Source: Spirabiliibacterium falconis (lineage in GTDB: Bacteria; Pseudomonadota; Gammaproteobacteria; Enterobacterales; Pasteurellaceae). Taken from it: 64,000 nucleotides of DNA. The first letter of the stretch is position 1. Every line of letters starts with the position of its first letter. The notes beneath the pieces are model-generated. The model was not told where the DNA came from. It made no database searches and was given only the letters and a program-made list of their open reading frames with translations. The translations under genes were made by a program, and so were the position numbers. The stretch covers positions 186,001 through 250,000 of the forward strand of contig NZ_JABMIJ010000004.1 of NCBI RefSeq assembly GCF_014885015.1. Reading direction: 5' to 3'. Positions 21,157 to 30,554 of this stretch are shown piece after piece.

Positions 21157-21256
21157 AAATTATTTGATCTTATTCGCAATTTTATGCATTAACGCTATTC
21201 AAACACAGATAAAGCCAGTATGTTAATAGACTGTAAAATCATCAAAAGGAGGGCGT

Positions 21257-22606
21257 ATGAGTGGTTTAGGTTTGGTTATTCTATTACTCTTTGGCATTGC
21301 ATTTATTGTGGTTTCCACGGCAAAATTTAAGCTACATCCATTTATCGCATTGTTAATTGCCGCTTATGGCATTGCACTAGGATCAGGCATTCCCCTTAAC
21401 GATACCGTAAAAACCATCACGTCAGGTTTTGGTGGAATTTTAGCCTATATTGGCATTGTGATCGTGTTGGGGACAATCATTGGTACGATTTTAGAAAAAA
21501 CGGGGGCTGCGATTGCCATGGCAGACTTTGTTTTGCGTACAGTTGGTCGTCAACGCCCAGCCTTAGCAATGACCATTATCGGCTATATTGTCTCTATTCC
21601 TGTATTTTGTGATTCAGGTTTTGTCATTTTATCCGCATTGAAAAAATCGCTGGCAAAACAGACAGGAAAATCAGCCGTTACGCTCACCGTCGCACTTGCA
21701 ACGGGACTTTACGCCACACACACCCTCGTGCCACCAACGCCTGGTCCTATCGCTGCAGCGGGCAATCTGCATGTGGATAATTTAGGGCTTGTGATTTTAT
21801 TCGGGCTTGGTATCTCTATTTTTACCGCACTTGCGGGTTTTGCTTACGCACAATGGGTTGGCAAACGTGTCGTATCAGGCGAAGATAAAACGATTCAATT
21901 GCGTGAACACGACGATGTACGCACGCAATATGGCACATTACCCTCAACATTAAATGCCTTTTTGCCAATCATCGTACCCATTGCATTAATTGCTCTGGCA
22001 TCGATCTTCAAACTGGTGTTAGGCGACAGCGAACATATCGTACTCACCACCATTTATTTCTTAGGGCAACCTGCAACCGCACTTTTAGTCGGACTATTCT
22101 TTGCCCTTCGCCTACTCCCTGCTTGGAATCAAGAAACACTCAATGAATGGATTGGCAAAGGCGTGAAAGATGCGGGTAGCATTTTGATCATCACCGCCGC
22201 AGGTGGTGCACTTGGCAGCGTATTGAAAGCCAGTGGTATTGGAGATTATCTCGGCACAACATTGCAATCTATGAGTTTAGGTATTTTTGTTCCCTTTATT
22301 ATTGCCGCAGCACTCAAAACGGCACAAGGCTCAAGCACCACCGCACTTGTTGTTACCTCAACCATTATCTATCCATTGCTACAACCATTAGGGCTTGACA
22401 GCACTGTTGGCTCCATTCTCACGATAATGGCAATAGGGGCAGGTGCCATGACCGTATCACACGCCAACGATAGCTTTTTCTGGGTGGTCGCAGAATTTAG
22501 TGAAATGGATGTAGCAACCGCTTATAAATCTCACACTATCGCGACACTGGTGCAAGGCTTAGTCACCATTGCCATCGTGGCAGTGCTAGCGTTTTTATTG
22601 CTATAG
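21257..22606 (+). CDS. GntP-family sugar acid/H+ symporter
   Basis: 449-residue inner membrane protein of the gluconate permease (GntP/DsdX) family with about 12 membrane segments. Family blocks include SIPVFCDSGFVIL, THTLVPPTPGPIAAA and GAGAMTVSHANDSFFWVV. A strong AGGAGG site precedes the ATG. Known substrates of the family include gluconate, idonate, D-serine and related small acids; the sequence alone does not fix which. It is divergent from murQP and shares a CRP site. MurQ releases D-lactate, but a link to that product is only a guess. Confidence 0.88.
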   Translation: MSGLGLVILLLFGIAFIVVSTAKFKLHPFIALLIAAYGIALGSGIPLNDTVKTITSGFGGILAYIGIVIVLGTIIGTILEKTGAAIAMADFVLRTVGRQRPALAMTIIGYIVSIPVFCDSGFVILSALKKSLAKQTGKSAVTLTVALATGLYATHTLVPPTPGPIAAAGNLHVDNLGLVILFGLGISIFTALAGFAYAQWVGKRVVSGEDKTIQLREHDDVRTQYGTLPSTLNAFLPIIVPIALIALASIFKLVLGDSEHIVLTTIYFLGQPATALLVGLFFALRLLPAWNQETLNEWIGKGVKDAGSILIITAAGGALGSVLKASGIGDYLGTTLQSMSLGIFVPFIIAAALKTAQGSSTTALVVTSTIIYPLLQPLGLDSTVGSILTIMAIGAGAMTVSHANDSFFWVVAEFSEMDVATAYKSHTIATLVQGLVTIAIVAVLAFLLL

Positions 22607-22610
22607 CACA

Positions 22611-22634
22611 GAAAGTGCGGTCAACCGCACTTTC
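22611..22634. terminator. Uptake-sequence hairpin between the GntP-family gene and rsmI
   Basis: GAAAGTGCGGT and ACCGCACTTTC pair as an 11-base stem with a 2-base gap. The hairpin fills the 26-base space between two convergent genes and overlaps the rsmI stop codon. It lacks long T tracts and could act on both strands. Confidence 0.6.
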
Positions 22635-23481
22635 AACCTTTCAAATGCACAATGCCATATTGGTAGAGTGCATTTTTTTTCACGTCGAAGAGTTCAGCGG
22701 CGATAGCGGCAGCTTTTTTGAGGGGCAGTTCACGGCTGAGTAGTGTGAGAGCGTGGATCGCTTGCGTCGGTAACTCGTCTTGCTCAACCGCACTTTTACC
22801 TTCTACAATCACGACCATTTCCCCCTTACTTCGATTGGCATCCGCATTGACCCATTCACATAACGCCTTTATGTGATCGCCATAAATTGTCTCCCACGTT
22901 TTGGTCAACTCACGAGCAAGGACCACATAGCGATCCTCGCCAAAAATGGCGCACATATCCGCCAAAGTATCTGCTATGCGATGTGTGGATTCATAAAAAA
23001 TCAGCGTTCGCGCCTCGTCACGCAATGCGTTGAGCTTATCACAACGGGCTTTCGCTTTAGCAGGTAAAAAACCTTCAAAACAGAAGCGATCTGAAGCAAT
23101 TCCCGCCGCACAAAGTGCGGTTATCAATGCGCAGGCACCCGGTATAGGCACAATTCGAATGCCAGCTTGGCGACAAAAACGCACGAGATGAAAGCCTGGG
23201 TCACTGATCAGCGGTGTCCCTGCATCCGAAATGAGGGCAATATTTTCGCCCCGTTTTAAACGTGCTAATAACTGTGCCATTTTTTCGCGTTCATTATGAT
23301 CGTGTAGGGCAAAGAGCGGTTTTTTAATGCCGAAGTGGTTTAACAGCCCTGCACTGTGGCGTGTATCTTCCGCTGCAATGAGATCAACCGCACTTAAGGT
23401 TTCTAGTGCACGTGCGCTAATGTCTTGCAAATTCCCGATCGGGGTTGCCACAATATATAAATTTCCAGATTCAATCGCCAT
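22633..23481 (-). CDS. rsmI: 16S rRNA (cytidine(1402)-2'-O)-methyltransferase RsmI
   Basis: S-adenosylmethionine-dependent 2'-O-methylation of C1402 in 16S rRNA, in the decoding centre. It has 282 residues of the tetrapyrrole-methylase fold. The motifs [23 protein letters not shown] and [15 protein letters not shown] are intact. It is divergent from lpoA, the conserved arrangement in gammaproteobacteria, with 78 bases between them. Four uptake sequences lie in or next to it. Confidence 0.96.
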   Translation of the reverse strand: MAIESGNLYIVATPIGNLQDISARALETLSAVDLIAAEDTRHSAGLLNHFGIKKPLFALHDHNEREKMAQLLARLKRGENIALISDAGTPLISDPGFHLVRFCRQAGIRIVPIPGACALITALCAAGIASDRFCFEGFLPAKAKARCDKLNALRDEARTLIFYESTHRIADTLADMCAIFGEDRYVVLARELTKTWETIYGDHIKALCEWVNADANRSKGEMVVIVEGKSAVEQDELPTQAIHALTLLSRELPLKKAAAIAAELFDVKKNALYQYGIVHLKG

Positions 23482-23559
23482 AATTTACGCTCTTTGATTG
23501 ATTTTCATGCGTGAGATAAGTAAGATCATGCAAGCTATTCTAACCAATTTGGAGCTACT

Positions 23560-25311
23560 ATGCCGACTAATTTTACTCATCGCAATAAAATTAAACATTT
23601 TGTTGCCACGACGGCGATGGCATTATTGCTATCTGCATGTGGCACATCGCTATTTAATAATCCATCTGCCATTTTATTACACGATGCCAATGGCAATTCA
23701 GAATTTTATCTTAACCGTGCCGAACAAGCACAAGATGTGGTCGAAAAGCAAAATTTCCAATTGCTCGCCGCTCGTGTGTTATTAAGTGAAAATAAAGTGC
23801 GTCAAGCGGAAGTGTTATTAAATGAAATAAATGATAAAGATTTAAGCGAAGAGCAATTATTGGATAAAAACTTAGTCAGTGCGCACATTGCTGCGATTAA
23901 AAAGAAAAATAGCAACGCTAGCCAAATGCTAAAAGCGTTGCCATTAGACAAATTGAGTGCCTCGCAAAAAGCACGTTACTGGCAAATTCAAGCTCGTATT
24001 GAACGTAATCAACATCATACGATCGATGCCGCGCGTGCATTAATTCATGCTGACAGCTTAATCACGGATAGCGAGCGAAAACAACAAAATATTAATCAAA
24101 TCTGGCAATTATTGCGATCCGCTAATGCGGGCAAACTTAATGCAACTCAGCCACAAGCTGGTGAAACCGCACTTGCTGGTTGGCTGGCGTTAATCAACAC
24201 TTACAACAGCCATATTTCTCAGCCTGAGAATATGAAAAGTGCGGTCGAAAATTGGCGAGCACAATACGCAAATCACAGTGCAGCTTATATGTTGCCGTCT
24301 GAGCTACAAAACGCATTAAACTACCAACACGTTGCACTCAATCATGTGGCGTTACTTTTACCATTAAGTGGAAATGGTCAAGCCTTTGGCGATATTATTT
24401 TGAAAGGATTTAATGATGCTAAAGGGGCAGAAAGTGCGGTGAGTGTTACTACGCTTGATACCGCCTCTGGTACGCCTGTATCCGACTTAATTGAACAAGC
24501 CAAACTCAACGGTGTTGAAGCCGTAGTTGGACCATTACTCAAGCCGAATGTGGACGGCATGCTCAGTGCCAACACCGCTGGTTTACAAGTGTTAGCGTTA
24601 AACAGTACCGCAAACAATCGCCCTGCTGTCAACATTTGTTATTACGGGCTTTCCCCTGAGGCAGAAGCACGCTCGGCTGCCAATAAAATGTGGTCGGATA
24701 ATATTCGCGCACCGCTCTTAGTCGTGCCACAAAATGATCTAGGGCAACGCACGGCGGCAGCCTTTAACCTACGCTGGCAACAGCTTTCAGGCTTGGATGC
24801 TCAAACACAATTTTATAACACCTCGGCGGATATTTTATCTGCGCTGCAAAGTGGGCTTGCCAATAGTGTAAATGGTGAGCAACCTGCGGTGTATATCGTT
24901 GCGAATAGCCAAGAATTACTCGATATTAAAAACGCAATTAATAATGCTGGCTACAACACGAATTTACCACTTTACGCGAGCTCACGTAGTAATAGCCCTA
25001 ATAATGGAGCTGACTATCGCCTCACGATGGACGGCTTGAAATTTAGTGAAATTCCATTTTTAAGTGATGCGCATTCCAGTCAATATGCACAAGCTAACAG
25101 CTTAACTGGTGGCGACTACACCATGATGCGCCTTTATGCAATGGGGGCTGATGCGTGGTTATTAATCAACAAATTCAATGAATTACGCCAAGTTCCAGGC
25201 TTTAGCATTAACGGCTTAACAGGAAAATTGAGCGCTGGTAATGGCTGTACCATTGACCGAGATATGAGCTGGTTGGAATACCGCGGCGGTCAAATTCGCG
25301 CCTTAAATTAA
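23560..25311 (+). CDS. lpoA: Penicillin-binding protein activator lipoprotein LpoA
   Basis: Outer membrane lipoprotein that reaches through the periplasm to activate the peptidoglycan synthase PBP1A. The 583-residue precursor has a lipobox LSAC with Cys27, then a TPR-like N-terminal domain (about 35-250) and a C-terminal domain of the periplasmic binding protein fold, starting near HVALLLPLSGNGQAFG. The ATG has a GGAG site. It is the first gene of lpoA-yraN-diaA-dolP and overlaps yraN by one base. Confidence 0.95.
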   Translation: MPTNFTHRNKIKHFVATTAMALLLSACGTSLFNNPSAILLHDANGNSEFYLNRAEQAQDVVEKQNFQLLAARVLLSENKVRQAEVLLNEINDKDLSEEQLLDKNLVSAHIAAIKKKNSNASQMLKALPLDKLSASQKARYWQIQARIERNQHHTIDAARALIHADSLITDSERKQQNINQIWQLLRSANAGKLNATQPQAGETALAGWLALINTYNSHISQPENMKSAVENWRAQYANHSAAYMLPSELQNALNYQHVALNHVALLLPLSGNGQAFGDIILKGFNDAKGAESAVSVTTLDTASGTPVSDLIEQAKLNGVEAVVGPLLKPNVDGMLSANTAGLQVLALNSTANNRPAVNICYYGLSPEAEARSAANKMWSDNIRAPLLVVPQNDLGQRTAAAFNLRWQQLSGLDAQTQFYNTSADILSALQSGLANSVNGEQPAVYIVANSQELLDIKNAINNAGYNTNLPLYASSRSNSPNNGADYRLTMDGLKFSEIPFLSDAHSSQYAQANSLTGGDYTMMRLYAMGADAWLLINKFNELRQVPGFSINGLTGKLSAGNGCTIDRDMSWLEYRGGQIRALN

Positions 25312-25676
25312 TGCGTAATTCCCGTGCAACTGGTGCGGCGTACGAACAACTCGCACGCCGCTTTCTTGAGCGACAAGGCTTGCGCTTTATTGAAGCCAAC
25401 CGCACTTTTAAGGGCGGTGAGCTAGATTTAGTGATGCAAGCAGGTCAAACGATCGTGTTTGTTGAAGTGCGGTTACGTAACAACAGTCGCTTTGGCAGTG
25501 CATTAGAAAGCGTTTCAAGCAGTAAGCAAGCACGTTGGATTCACGCCGCTGAAATGTGGTTACTTGAACAAAATCAGAGCTTAGAAACCGCACTTTGCCG
25601 CTTTGATTTAGTCACCTTTGATGCAAACCAAGTTACTCCGACATGGTTTCCTCACTTTATTGAGTTTAATTCATGA
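25311..25676 (+). CDS. yraN: YraN family protein (UPF0102)
   Basis: 121-residue endonuclease-like fold protein of the UPF0102 family; function not established. Conserved features are the N-terminal GAAYEQLARRFLERQG and the catalytic-looking EVRLRNNSRFGSA, where the family usually has the E-V-K/R motif of restriction-type nucleases. It starts at the last base of the lpoA stop (TAATG) and overlaps diaA by 4 bases (ATGA). Three uptake sequences occur in its 366 bases. Confidence 0.92.
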   Translation: MRNSRATGAAYEQLARRFLERQGLRFIEANRTFKGGELDLVMQAGQTIVFVEVRLRNNSRFGSALESVSSSKQARWIHAAEMWLLEQNQSLETALCRFDLVTFDANQVTPTWFPHFIEFNS

Positions 25677-26281
25677 ATGCTGATATAACTGCAACGCCAT
25701 TACTTGAGAAAGTCAAAAGTATCTTTAACGAAAGTATTCAAATTCAAATTGCGACTGACCAAGAGTTGTCAGTATCGTTAGTTTCTGCGGCCCAGAAAAT
25801 GGTAACTTGCCTATTGTCAGGCAATAAAATTATGGTCTGTGGACAAGGACGCGCCTACGCAAATGGGCAATTTTTAGTGGCGAACTTATTACATCGTTAT
25901 CATCTCGAACGCCCTAGCTTGCCTGCAGTTTTGTTAGGGTTAGACGGTGCGGTTGGCTCTGCAATTTTTGCTGATCATAACCCTGCTCAACTATTTACAC
26001 GCCAACTTGAAAGCCTTGCTCAAACGGGTGATATGTTGGTTATCCTCGCCCCTTTTAGCATCGATGAGAGCATATTAAATTTAATCCACACTGCCAATAG
26101 CCGTGAAATTCCTATTATTGCCCTCACTGGACGGCAAAATGATCATCTTCACGGTGCACTGGGTGAGTATGATCTCGATTTAGCAATACCTGCGCAAAAA
26201 GAAGCGCGCATTTTGGAAAATCATCTTTTAGTTATCAATATTCTGTGTGAATTAATTGAACACCAGCTATTTTCCCATTAA
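25673..26281 (+). CDS. diaA: DnaA initiator-associating protein DiaA (SIS domain)
   Basis: 202-residue SIS-domain protein. In E. coli DiaA binds DnaA as a tetramer and promotes ordered initiation at oriC. The fold is related to phosphoheptose isomerase GmhA, which is the main alternative annotation. Position between yraN and the BON lipoprotein gene dolP is the diagnostic context for DiaA. No uptake core lies inside it. Confidence 0.85.
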   Translation: MNADITATPLLEKVKSIFNESIQIQIATDQELSVSLVSAAQKMVTCLLSGNKIMVCGQGRAYANGQFLVANLLHRYHLERPSLPAVLLGLDGAVGSAIFADHNPAQLFTRQLESLAQTGDMLVILAPFSIDESILNLIHTANSREIPIIALTGRQNDHLHGALGEYDLDLAIPAQKEARILENHLLVINILCELIEHQLFSH

Positions 26282-26314
26282 TATAGTATCAATCAATTCT
26301 CAAGGGAGATGTTT

Positions 26315-26911
26315 ATGTTAAAACCAGTTTTGATGAAAAGGCTTAAACTTGCAACCGCACTTTTCGCTTTAGCCAGCCTACAAGCCTGCGTAACAGCTGC
26401 GGTAGTGGGAACAGGTGCTGCCGTTGCCACTAAAGTCGCAACTGATCCTCGCACCACTGGCACCCAAATTGATGACGAAACATTAGAAGTAAAAGTGGTT
26501 TCAGCGATGAATAAAGATGCTGAAATTAAACAGGATGCGAATGTGAATGCCGTATCTTATAACTCACGCGTATTGTTAATCGGGCAAGTACCAAATGATA
26601 GCTTGCGTGAAACAGCAAAAAATCTTGCCAGCGGCGTAGATGGTGTTACTGATGTTTATAATGAAATTCGCGTTGGACAAAATATCGGTATCGGACAAAA
26701 TAGCACAGATACTTGGATCACAACGCAAATTAAATCTAAACTGTTGGTTAATTCTGAAGTAAAATCAACCCATATTAAAGTAGTAACAGAAAACGGTGAA
26801 GTGTTTTTAATGGGGAATGTTACCCCAGCACAAGCCAATGCTGCTGTGGACGTTGCACGCCATATTGCTGGCGTGAAAAAAGTCGTAAAAGTCTTTTCTT
26901 ATATTAATTAA
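26315..26911 (+). CDS. dolP: Outer membrane BON-domain lipoprotein DolP (YraP)
   Basis: 198-residue lipoprotein with lipobox LQAC (Cys25) followed by two BON domains (about residues 50-115 and 128-195). In E. coli DolP supports outer membrane integrity and BAM activity and localises to division sites. I chose the ATG at 26315, six bases after GGGAG; an ATG two codons earlier overlaps the ribosome-binding site. It follows diaA as in E. coli. Confidence 0.92.
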   Translation: MLKPVLMKRLKLATALFALASLQACVTAAVVGTGAAVATKVATDPRTTGTQIDDETLEVKVVSAMNKDAEIKQDANVNAVSYNSRVLLIGQVPNDSLRETAKNLASGVDGVTDVYNEIRVGQNIGIGQNSTDTWITTQIKSKLLVNSEVKSTHIKVVTENGEVFLMGNVTPAQANAAVDVARHIAGVKKVVKVFSYIN

Positions 26912-26938
26912 GCACTAATAGCCCTTTTAAGGTGATTT

Positions 26939-27565
26939 ATGCCATTACGCATACTGACATTTTTCGGAATAACCGCACTTTCACTAATTATTGCTGGCTG
27001 TGCTGGCGATACAATCGTGCAAACGCCAGTTAAAACTGTATCGCAAAACGATGCCCAATGGCAACAACACTTGATACAATTGCATAATATCAAGCAATAT
27101 CAAGCACAGGGGCAGCTTGGATATATCAGTGCTAAAGAGCGGTTCTCCACACAATTTGACTGGCAGTATGTGAATGATAGTAACTACCAACTGTTTTTAT
27201 CATCGGGTTTAAGTCGTGAGACTTTAACCTTAAAAATGACTCCAATGGGGCTGGTGGTCAGCGATAACAAAGGAAACCAACGCACCGAAAAAGATGCACA
27301 CATTTTGCTGCAAGAGATTGTCGGTATGGATTTTCCAATCGAGCTATTTAGTTACTGGCTCAAAGGTGAGCCTAAAGGCACACAAAACTATAAAGTGCGG
27401 TCAACAGACCATCTACTAAATGAATTTGATTACACTGTTAACGGTCAGCGTTGGATTGCAAACTATGGTGAATATCATGCGGGCACGCCACCATTGCCGC
27501 AAAATATTGTTATTCAAGGTGATGCAAAACAACTTAAAGTGCGGGTAGATAAGTGGACATTCTAG
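26939..27565 (+). CDS. lolB: Outer membrane lipoprotein insertase LolB
   Basis: Receives lipoproteins from the periplasmic carrier LolA and places them in the outer membrane; LolB is itself a lipoprotein. It has 208 residues with lipobox IIAGC (Cys21), and the conserved [19 protein letters not shown]-like first strands are visible. It overlaps the GTG start of ispE by 13 bases, and lolB-ispE-prs is the conserved order. Position after dolP extends the envelope theme of this region. Confidence 0.93.
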   Translation: MPLRILTFFGITALSLIIAGCAGDTIVQTPVKTVSQNDAQWQQHLIQLHNIKQYQAQGQLGYISAKERFSTQFDWQYVNDSNYQLFLSSGLSRETLTLKMTPMGLVVSDNKGNQRTEKDAHILLQEIVGMDFPIELFSYWLKGEPKGTQNYKVRSTDHLLNEFDYTVNGQRWIANYGEYHAGTPPLPQNIVIQGDAKQLKVRVDKWTF

Positions 27566-28443
27566 CACCGCACTTTGATCTAAACGCCGCTCCGCATGAT
27601 TGGTACCCAAGCCCGGCCAAGCTTAATTTATTTTTATATATTACCGCCAAACGTGCTGATGGCTATCACGAATTACAGACCTTATTTCAATTCTTAAATT
27701 ATGGCGACTGGTTAAAAATCACACCACGCACTGATGCCCAAATTTTAGTTTCTCCCGCACTTGCTGGTGTTCCGAATGAACAGAATTTGATTACGAAAGC
27801 CGCAGCATTACTCCAACGCCATACGCATTGTCGCCAAGGCGCAGAAATAACCTTACAAAAAAATCTACCGATGGGCGGTGGTATTGGTGGCGGATCATCG
27901 AATGCAGCAACCGCACTTTTAGTGCTAAATCAGCTCTGGGGATTACATTTACCACTTAATGAATTAGCACAATTAGGCTTGCAACTCGGTGCGGATGTCC
28001 CCATTTTTATCCATGGACATACTGCATTCGCAGAGGGCGTGGGCGAGATTATCACCCCTTGCCAAGCACCAGAACACACATTTTTAGTTGCCAAACCGAA
28101 GCATGTCAGTATTGCTACAGCAGCCATTTTTGCCGATCCTCATTTGCCACGCAATACGCCCAAAAGAACAATGCAAGCCTGCTTAAATTTATCATTTAGT
28201 AATGATTGTGAAAAAGTTGTCTGCTTTCACACGCCAGAGGTTGAACAACTACTACACTGGTTGCTAAAATATAGCACAGCGCGATTAACAGGAACTGGGG
28301 CATGCGTGTTCGCCCCATTTGAAAATGAAATGGCGGCACACACGGTATTGGCGCAATTACCATCGGATTTTTCTGGATTTGTTGCCCAAAGTTGTAACCG
28401 CTCACCGTTACATACACTGTTAGCACAACGATTTATGCCGTAA
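27553..28443 (+). CDS. ispE: 4-diphosphocytidyl-2-C-methyl-D-erythritol kinase IspE
   Basis: GHMP kinase of the MEP pathway to isoprenoids; phosphorylates the 2-hydroxyl of CDP-methylerythritol. It has 296 residues from a GTG that overlaps the lolB end. The substrate-binding [12 protein letters not shown] is at 19-30 and the ATP-binding [13 protein letters not shown] at 106-118. The upstream sequence with GCGGG may serve as ribosome-binding site. An uptake core lies 10 bases inside the coding region. Confidence 0.95.
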   Translation: MDILAPHFDLNAAPHDWYPSPAKLNLFLYITAKRADGYHELQTLFQFLNYGDWLKITPRTDAQILVSPALAGVPNEQNLITKAAALLQRHTHCRQGAEITLQKNLPMGGGIGGGSSNAATALLVLNQLWGLHLPLNELAQLGLQLGADVPIFIHGHTAFAEGVGEIITPCQAPEHTFLVAKPKHVSIATAAIFADPHLPRNTPKRTMQACLNLSFSNDCEKVVCFHTPEVEQLLHWLLKYSTARLTGTGACVFAPFENEMAAHTVLAQLPSDFSGFVAQSCNRSPLHTLLAQRFMP

Positions 28444-28496
28444 AATTTGCCGATTGTTCATTCAATCATAAACTTTCATCGACTTGGGGTAACACA

Positions 28497-29444
28497 ATGC
28501 CTGATATGAAGCTTTTCGCTGGTAATGCAACGCCTGCACTAGCACAAAAAATTTCTGAACGTTTATACACCTCTCTAGGTAAAGCTACCGTAGGGCGCTT
28601 TAGCGACGGAGAAATCAATGTTCAAATTAATGAAAATGTACGTGGAAGCGATACTTTTATCATTCAATCCACCTGCGCGCCCACTAACGACAATTTAATG
28701 GAGCTCATCGTAATGGTCGATGCCTTACGCCGCGCCTCTGCTGGACGGATTACGGCTGTCGTTCCTTATTTTGGTTACGCTCGACAAGATCGCCGTGTAC
28801 GCTCAGCGCGTGTGCCAATTACCGCAAAAGTTGTGGCTGATTTCTTATCCAGCGTCGGTGTTGACCGCGTTCTGACTTGTGACTTACACGCAGAACAAAT
28901 TCAAGGCTTTTTCGATGTACCCGTAGATAACGTTTTCGGCTCACCTGTTCTTCTCAATGATATTATTAAAAAACAAGATTTGGTCAATCCAATCGTAGTT
29001 TCTCCTGATATTGGAGGCGTGGTGCGTGCTCGAGCGGTTGCCAAACTCTTAAATGATACCGATATGGCAATCATTGATAAACGTCGTCCACGTGCAAACG
29101 TATCCCAAGTCATGCATATCATCGGGGAAGTTGCAGATCGTGACTGTATTTTAGTAGATGATATGATCGACACAGGGGGAACATTATGTAAAGCCGCAGC
29201 AGCATTAAAAGAACGCGGCGCACGACGTGTCTTTGCTTATGCAACCCATGCTGTATTTTCAGGCAACGCTGCAGAAAATATCGCTGGCACTGAATTAGAC
29301 GAAATCGTCGTAACTGACACTATCCCACTCACACCTCGTATTGAAGCACTGGGTAAAGTCCGAGTACTGACATTATCTGGTATGCTGGCTGAAGCTATTC
29401 GTCGCATTAGCAATGAAGAATCCATTTCTGCGATGTTCGACTAA
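28497..29444 (+). CDS. prs: Ribose-phosphate pyrophosphokinase
   Basis: Makes PRPP from ribose 5-phosphate and ATP, feeding purine, pyrimidine, histidine and NAD synthesis. It has 315 residues, the normal length of class I enzymes. The PRPP-binding loop DDMIDTGGT is at 221-229, the catalytic [12 protein letters not shown] block at 129-139 includes His131, and the flexible-loop region DKRRPRAN is conserved. It has its own GGGG ribosome-binding site and is followed by a strong terminator. Confidence 0.97.
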   Translation: MPDMKLFAGNATPALAQKISERLYTSLGKATVGRFSDGEINVQINENVRGSDTFIIQSTCAPTNDNLMELIVMVDALRRASAGRITAVVPYFGYARQDRRVRSARVPITAKVVADFLSSVGVDRVLTCDLHAEQIQGFFDVPVDNVFGSPVLLNDIIKKQDLVNPIVVSPDIGGVVRARAVAKLLNDTDMAIIDKRRPRANVSQVMHIIGEVADRDCILVDDMIDTGGTLCKAAAALKERGARRVFAYATHAVFSGNAAENIAGTELDEIVVTDTIPLTPRIEALGKVRVLTLSGMLAEAIRRISNEESISAMFD

Positions 29445-29464
29445 GGGTAATCATTTTTCTCACC

Positions 29465-29491
29465 AACCGCACTTTAATGTGCGGTTTTTTT
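29465..29491 (+). terminator. Rho-independent terminator of prs
   Basis: Stem AACCGCAC / GTGCGGTT with a 6-base loop and seven Ts on the plus strand. The left arm together with the loop forms an uptake core (ACCGCACTT), so an uptake sequence has been used as terminator stem. Confidence 0.9.
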
Positions 29492-29550
29492 ATCGATAAA
29501 CTAGATCAATAAAAATCAGATAAGTTCGGTAAATTAATATTGAGGTAATT

Positions 29551-29626
29551 TGGTGGGTCGTGAAGGATTCGAACCTTCGACCAACGGATTAAAAGTCCGC
29601 TGCTCTACCGACTGAGCTAACGACCC
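29551..29626 (-). tRNA. tRNA-Lys (anticodon TTT), copy nearest prs
   Basis: 76-base tRNA on the minus strand with encoded CCA. The anticodon loop CTTTTAA gives anticodon TTT, and GGTTCGAATCC forms the T arm. The D arm reads GCTCAGTCGGTAGAGC, the same variant as the copy at 29826. It is the last of four tandem copies in transcription order. Confidence 0.97.
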
Positions 29627-29643
29627 CTATAAGGAGTTTGAAG

Positions 29644-29719
29644 TGGTGGGTCGTGAAGGATTCGAACCTTCGACCAACGGATTAAAAGTCCGCTGCTCTA
29701 CCGGCTGAGCTAACGACCC
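29644..29719 (-). tRNA. tRNA-Lys (anticodon TTT), third in transcription order
   Basis: 76-base copy with the same cloverleaf and encoded CCA. It differs from the outer copies by one base in the D loop (GCTCAGCCGGTAGAGC). The spacer to the neighbour is 17 bases downstream and 15 bases upstream. Confidence 0.97.
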
Positions 29720-29734
29720 ATCAGGGAGCTTAAG

Positions 29735-29810
29735 TGGTGGGTCGTGAAGGATTCGAACCTTCGACCAACGGATTAAAAGTCCGCTGCTCTACCGGCTGAG
29801 CTAACGACCC
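29735..29810 (-). tRNA. tRNA-Lys (anticodon TTT), second in transcription order
   Basis: 76-base copy identical by eye to the one at 29644-29719, with the D-loop C variant. The short flanking spacers of these inner copies are similar to each other, which points to recent tandem duplication. Confidence 0.97.
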
Positions 29811-29825
29811 ATCAAGGAACTTAAG

Positions 29826-29901
29826 TGGTGGGTCGTGAAGGATTCGAACCTTCGACCAACGGATTAAAAGTCCGCTGCTCTACCGACTGAGCTAACGACC
29901 C
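29826..29901 (-). tRNA. tRNA-Lys (anticodon TTT), promoter-proximal copy
   Basis: 76-base copy with the D-loop T variant, first behind the promoter at 29932-29959. Together the four copies form a single-isotype tRNA operon. Confidence 0.97.
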
Positions 29902-29931
29902 ACTTTTGCTACATCACTGTAACGAGCCACT

Positions 29932-29959
29932 ATGATACTTATTTCACAGAACATATCAA
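29932..29959 (-). promoter_or_regulatory. Promoter of the tRNA-Lys operon
   Basis: On the minus strand a -35-like TTGATA and a -10-like TATCAT are separated by 16 bases, and the predicted start lies about 20 bases before the first tRNA. The nearest upstream gene is on the far side of the pal terminator, so a dedicated promoter is needed. The assignment is by motif only. Confidence 0.55.
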
Positions 29960-30025
29960 TCAAAAATTGCATTTTTTTGCTTGATTGTCTGATTTGTCAA
30001 CAATTCGCACAGAAAATGGCTTAAA

Positions 30026-30057
30026 AATAAAAAACCTCAGCTATGTGCTGAGGTTTT
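30026..30057 (-). terminator. Rho-independent terminator of the tol-pal operon
   Basis: Stem AAAACCTCAGC / GCTGAGGTTTT with a 5-base loop and a T-rich tail on the minus strand, directly after pal. It separates pal from the tRNA-Lys operon. Confidence 0.9.
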
Positions 30058-30074
30058 AATCACTTCATTTTGGA

Positions 30075-30542
30075 TTAGTATGCTAACACCGCACGACGGT
30101 TTTTAGCATAATCAGCTTCTGAATGACCAAGTACTGCTGGTTTTTCTTCACCGTAAGAAACTGTTGAAAGTTGGTTACCATTTACGCCTTTATTGACAAG
30201 GTAGTTCACAACTGCATCAGCACGGCGTTGACCAAGTGCAATATTGTACTCAGGTGTACCACGCTCATCAGTATTTCCTTCAACTAATACTTTGCTAGTT
30301 GGAGTTGCAGTTAAGTATAATGCGTGTGCATCTAATAATTGTTGGTATTGACCTTCAATTGAGTATTGATCAAAGCCGAAATATACAGTGTTATAGCGTT
30401 GTTGCAAATCTGCAGCACTATAATTACCAAACATTTGACCGTTGTTTTGACCTTGAGATGCAGACTCATCAGATGAGCTTCCACACGCTGTTAAAACAAG
30501 CGCAGGGGCTGCGATCATAAGCACTTTTGCAAGTTTTTTCAT
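30075..30542 (-). CDS. pal: Peptidoglycan-associated lipoprotein Pal (P6)
   Basis: Outer membrane lipoprotein that binds peptidoglycan through its OmpA-like domain and completes the Tol-Pal system that constricts the outer membrane during division. It has 155 residues with lipobox LTAC (Cys20). The OmpA motif region [22 protein letters not shown] is present with the diaminopimelate-binding aspartate and arginine. It is the homologue of the abundant P6 antigen of H. influenzae. An AAGGAG site precedes the ATG, and it is last in the operon. Confidence 0.97.
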   Translation of the reverse strand: MKKLAKVLMIAAPALVLTACGSSSDESASQGQNNGQMFGNYSAADLQQRYNTVYFGFDQYSIEGQYQQLLDAHALYLTATPTSKVLVEGNTDERGTPEYNIALGQRRADAVVNYLVNKGVNGNQLSTVSYGEEKPAVLGHSEADYAKNRRAVLAY

Positions 30543-30554
30543 TAAGATTACTCC

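Noticed and set aside
29551-29901. Regularly spaced identical repeats resembling a CRISPR array
   Set aside because: Each repeat folds as a complete tRNA-Lys with encoded CCA; the spacers are only 15-17 bases and alike.
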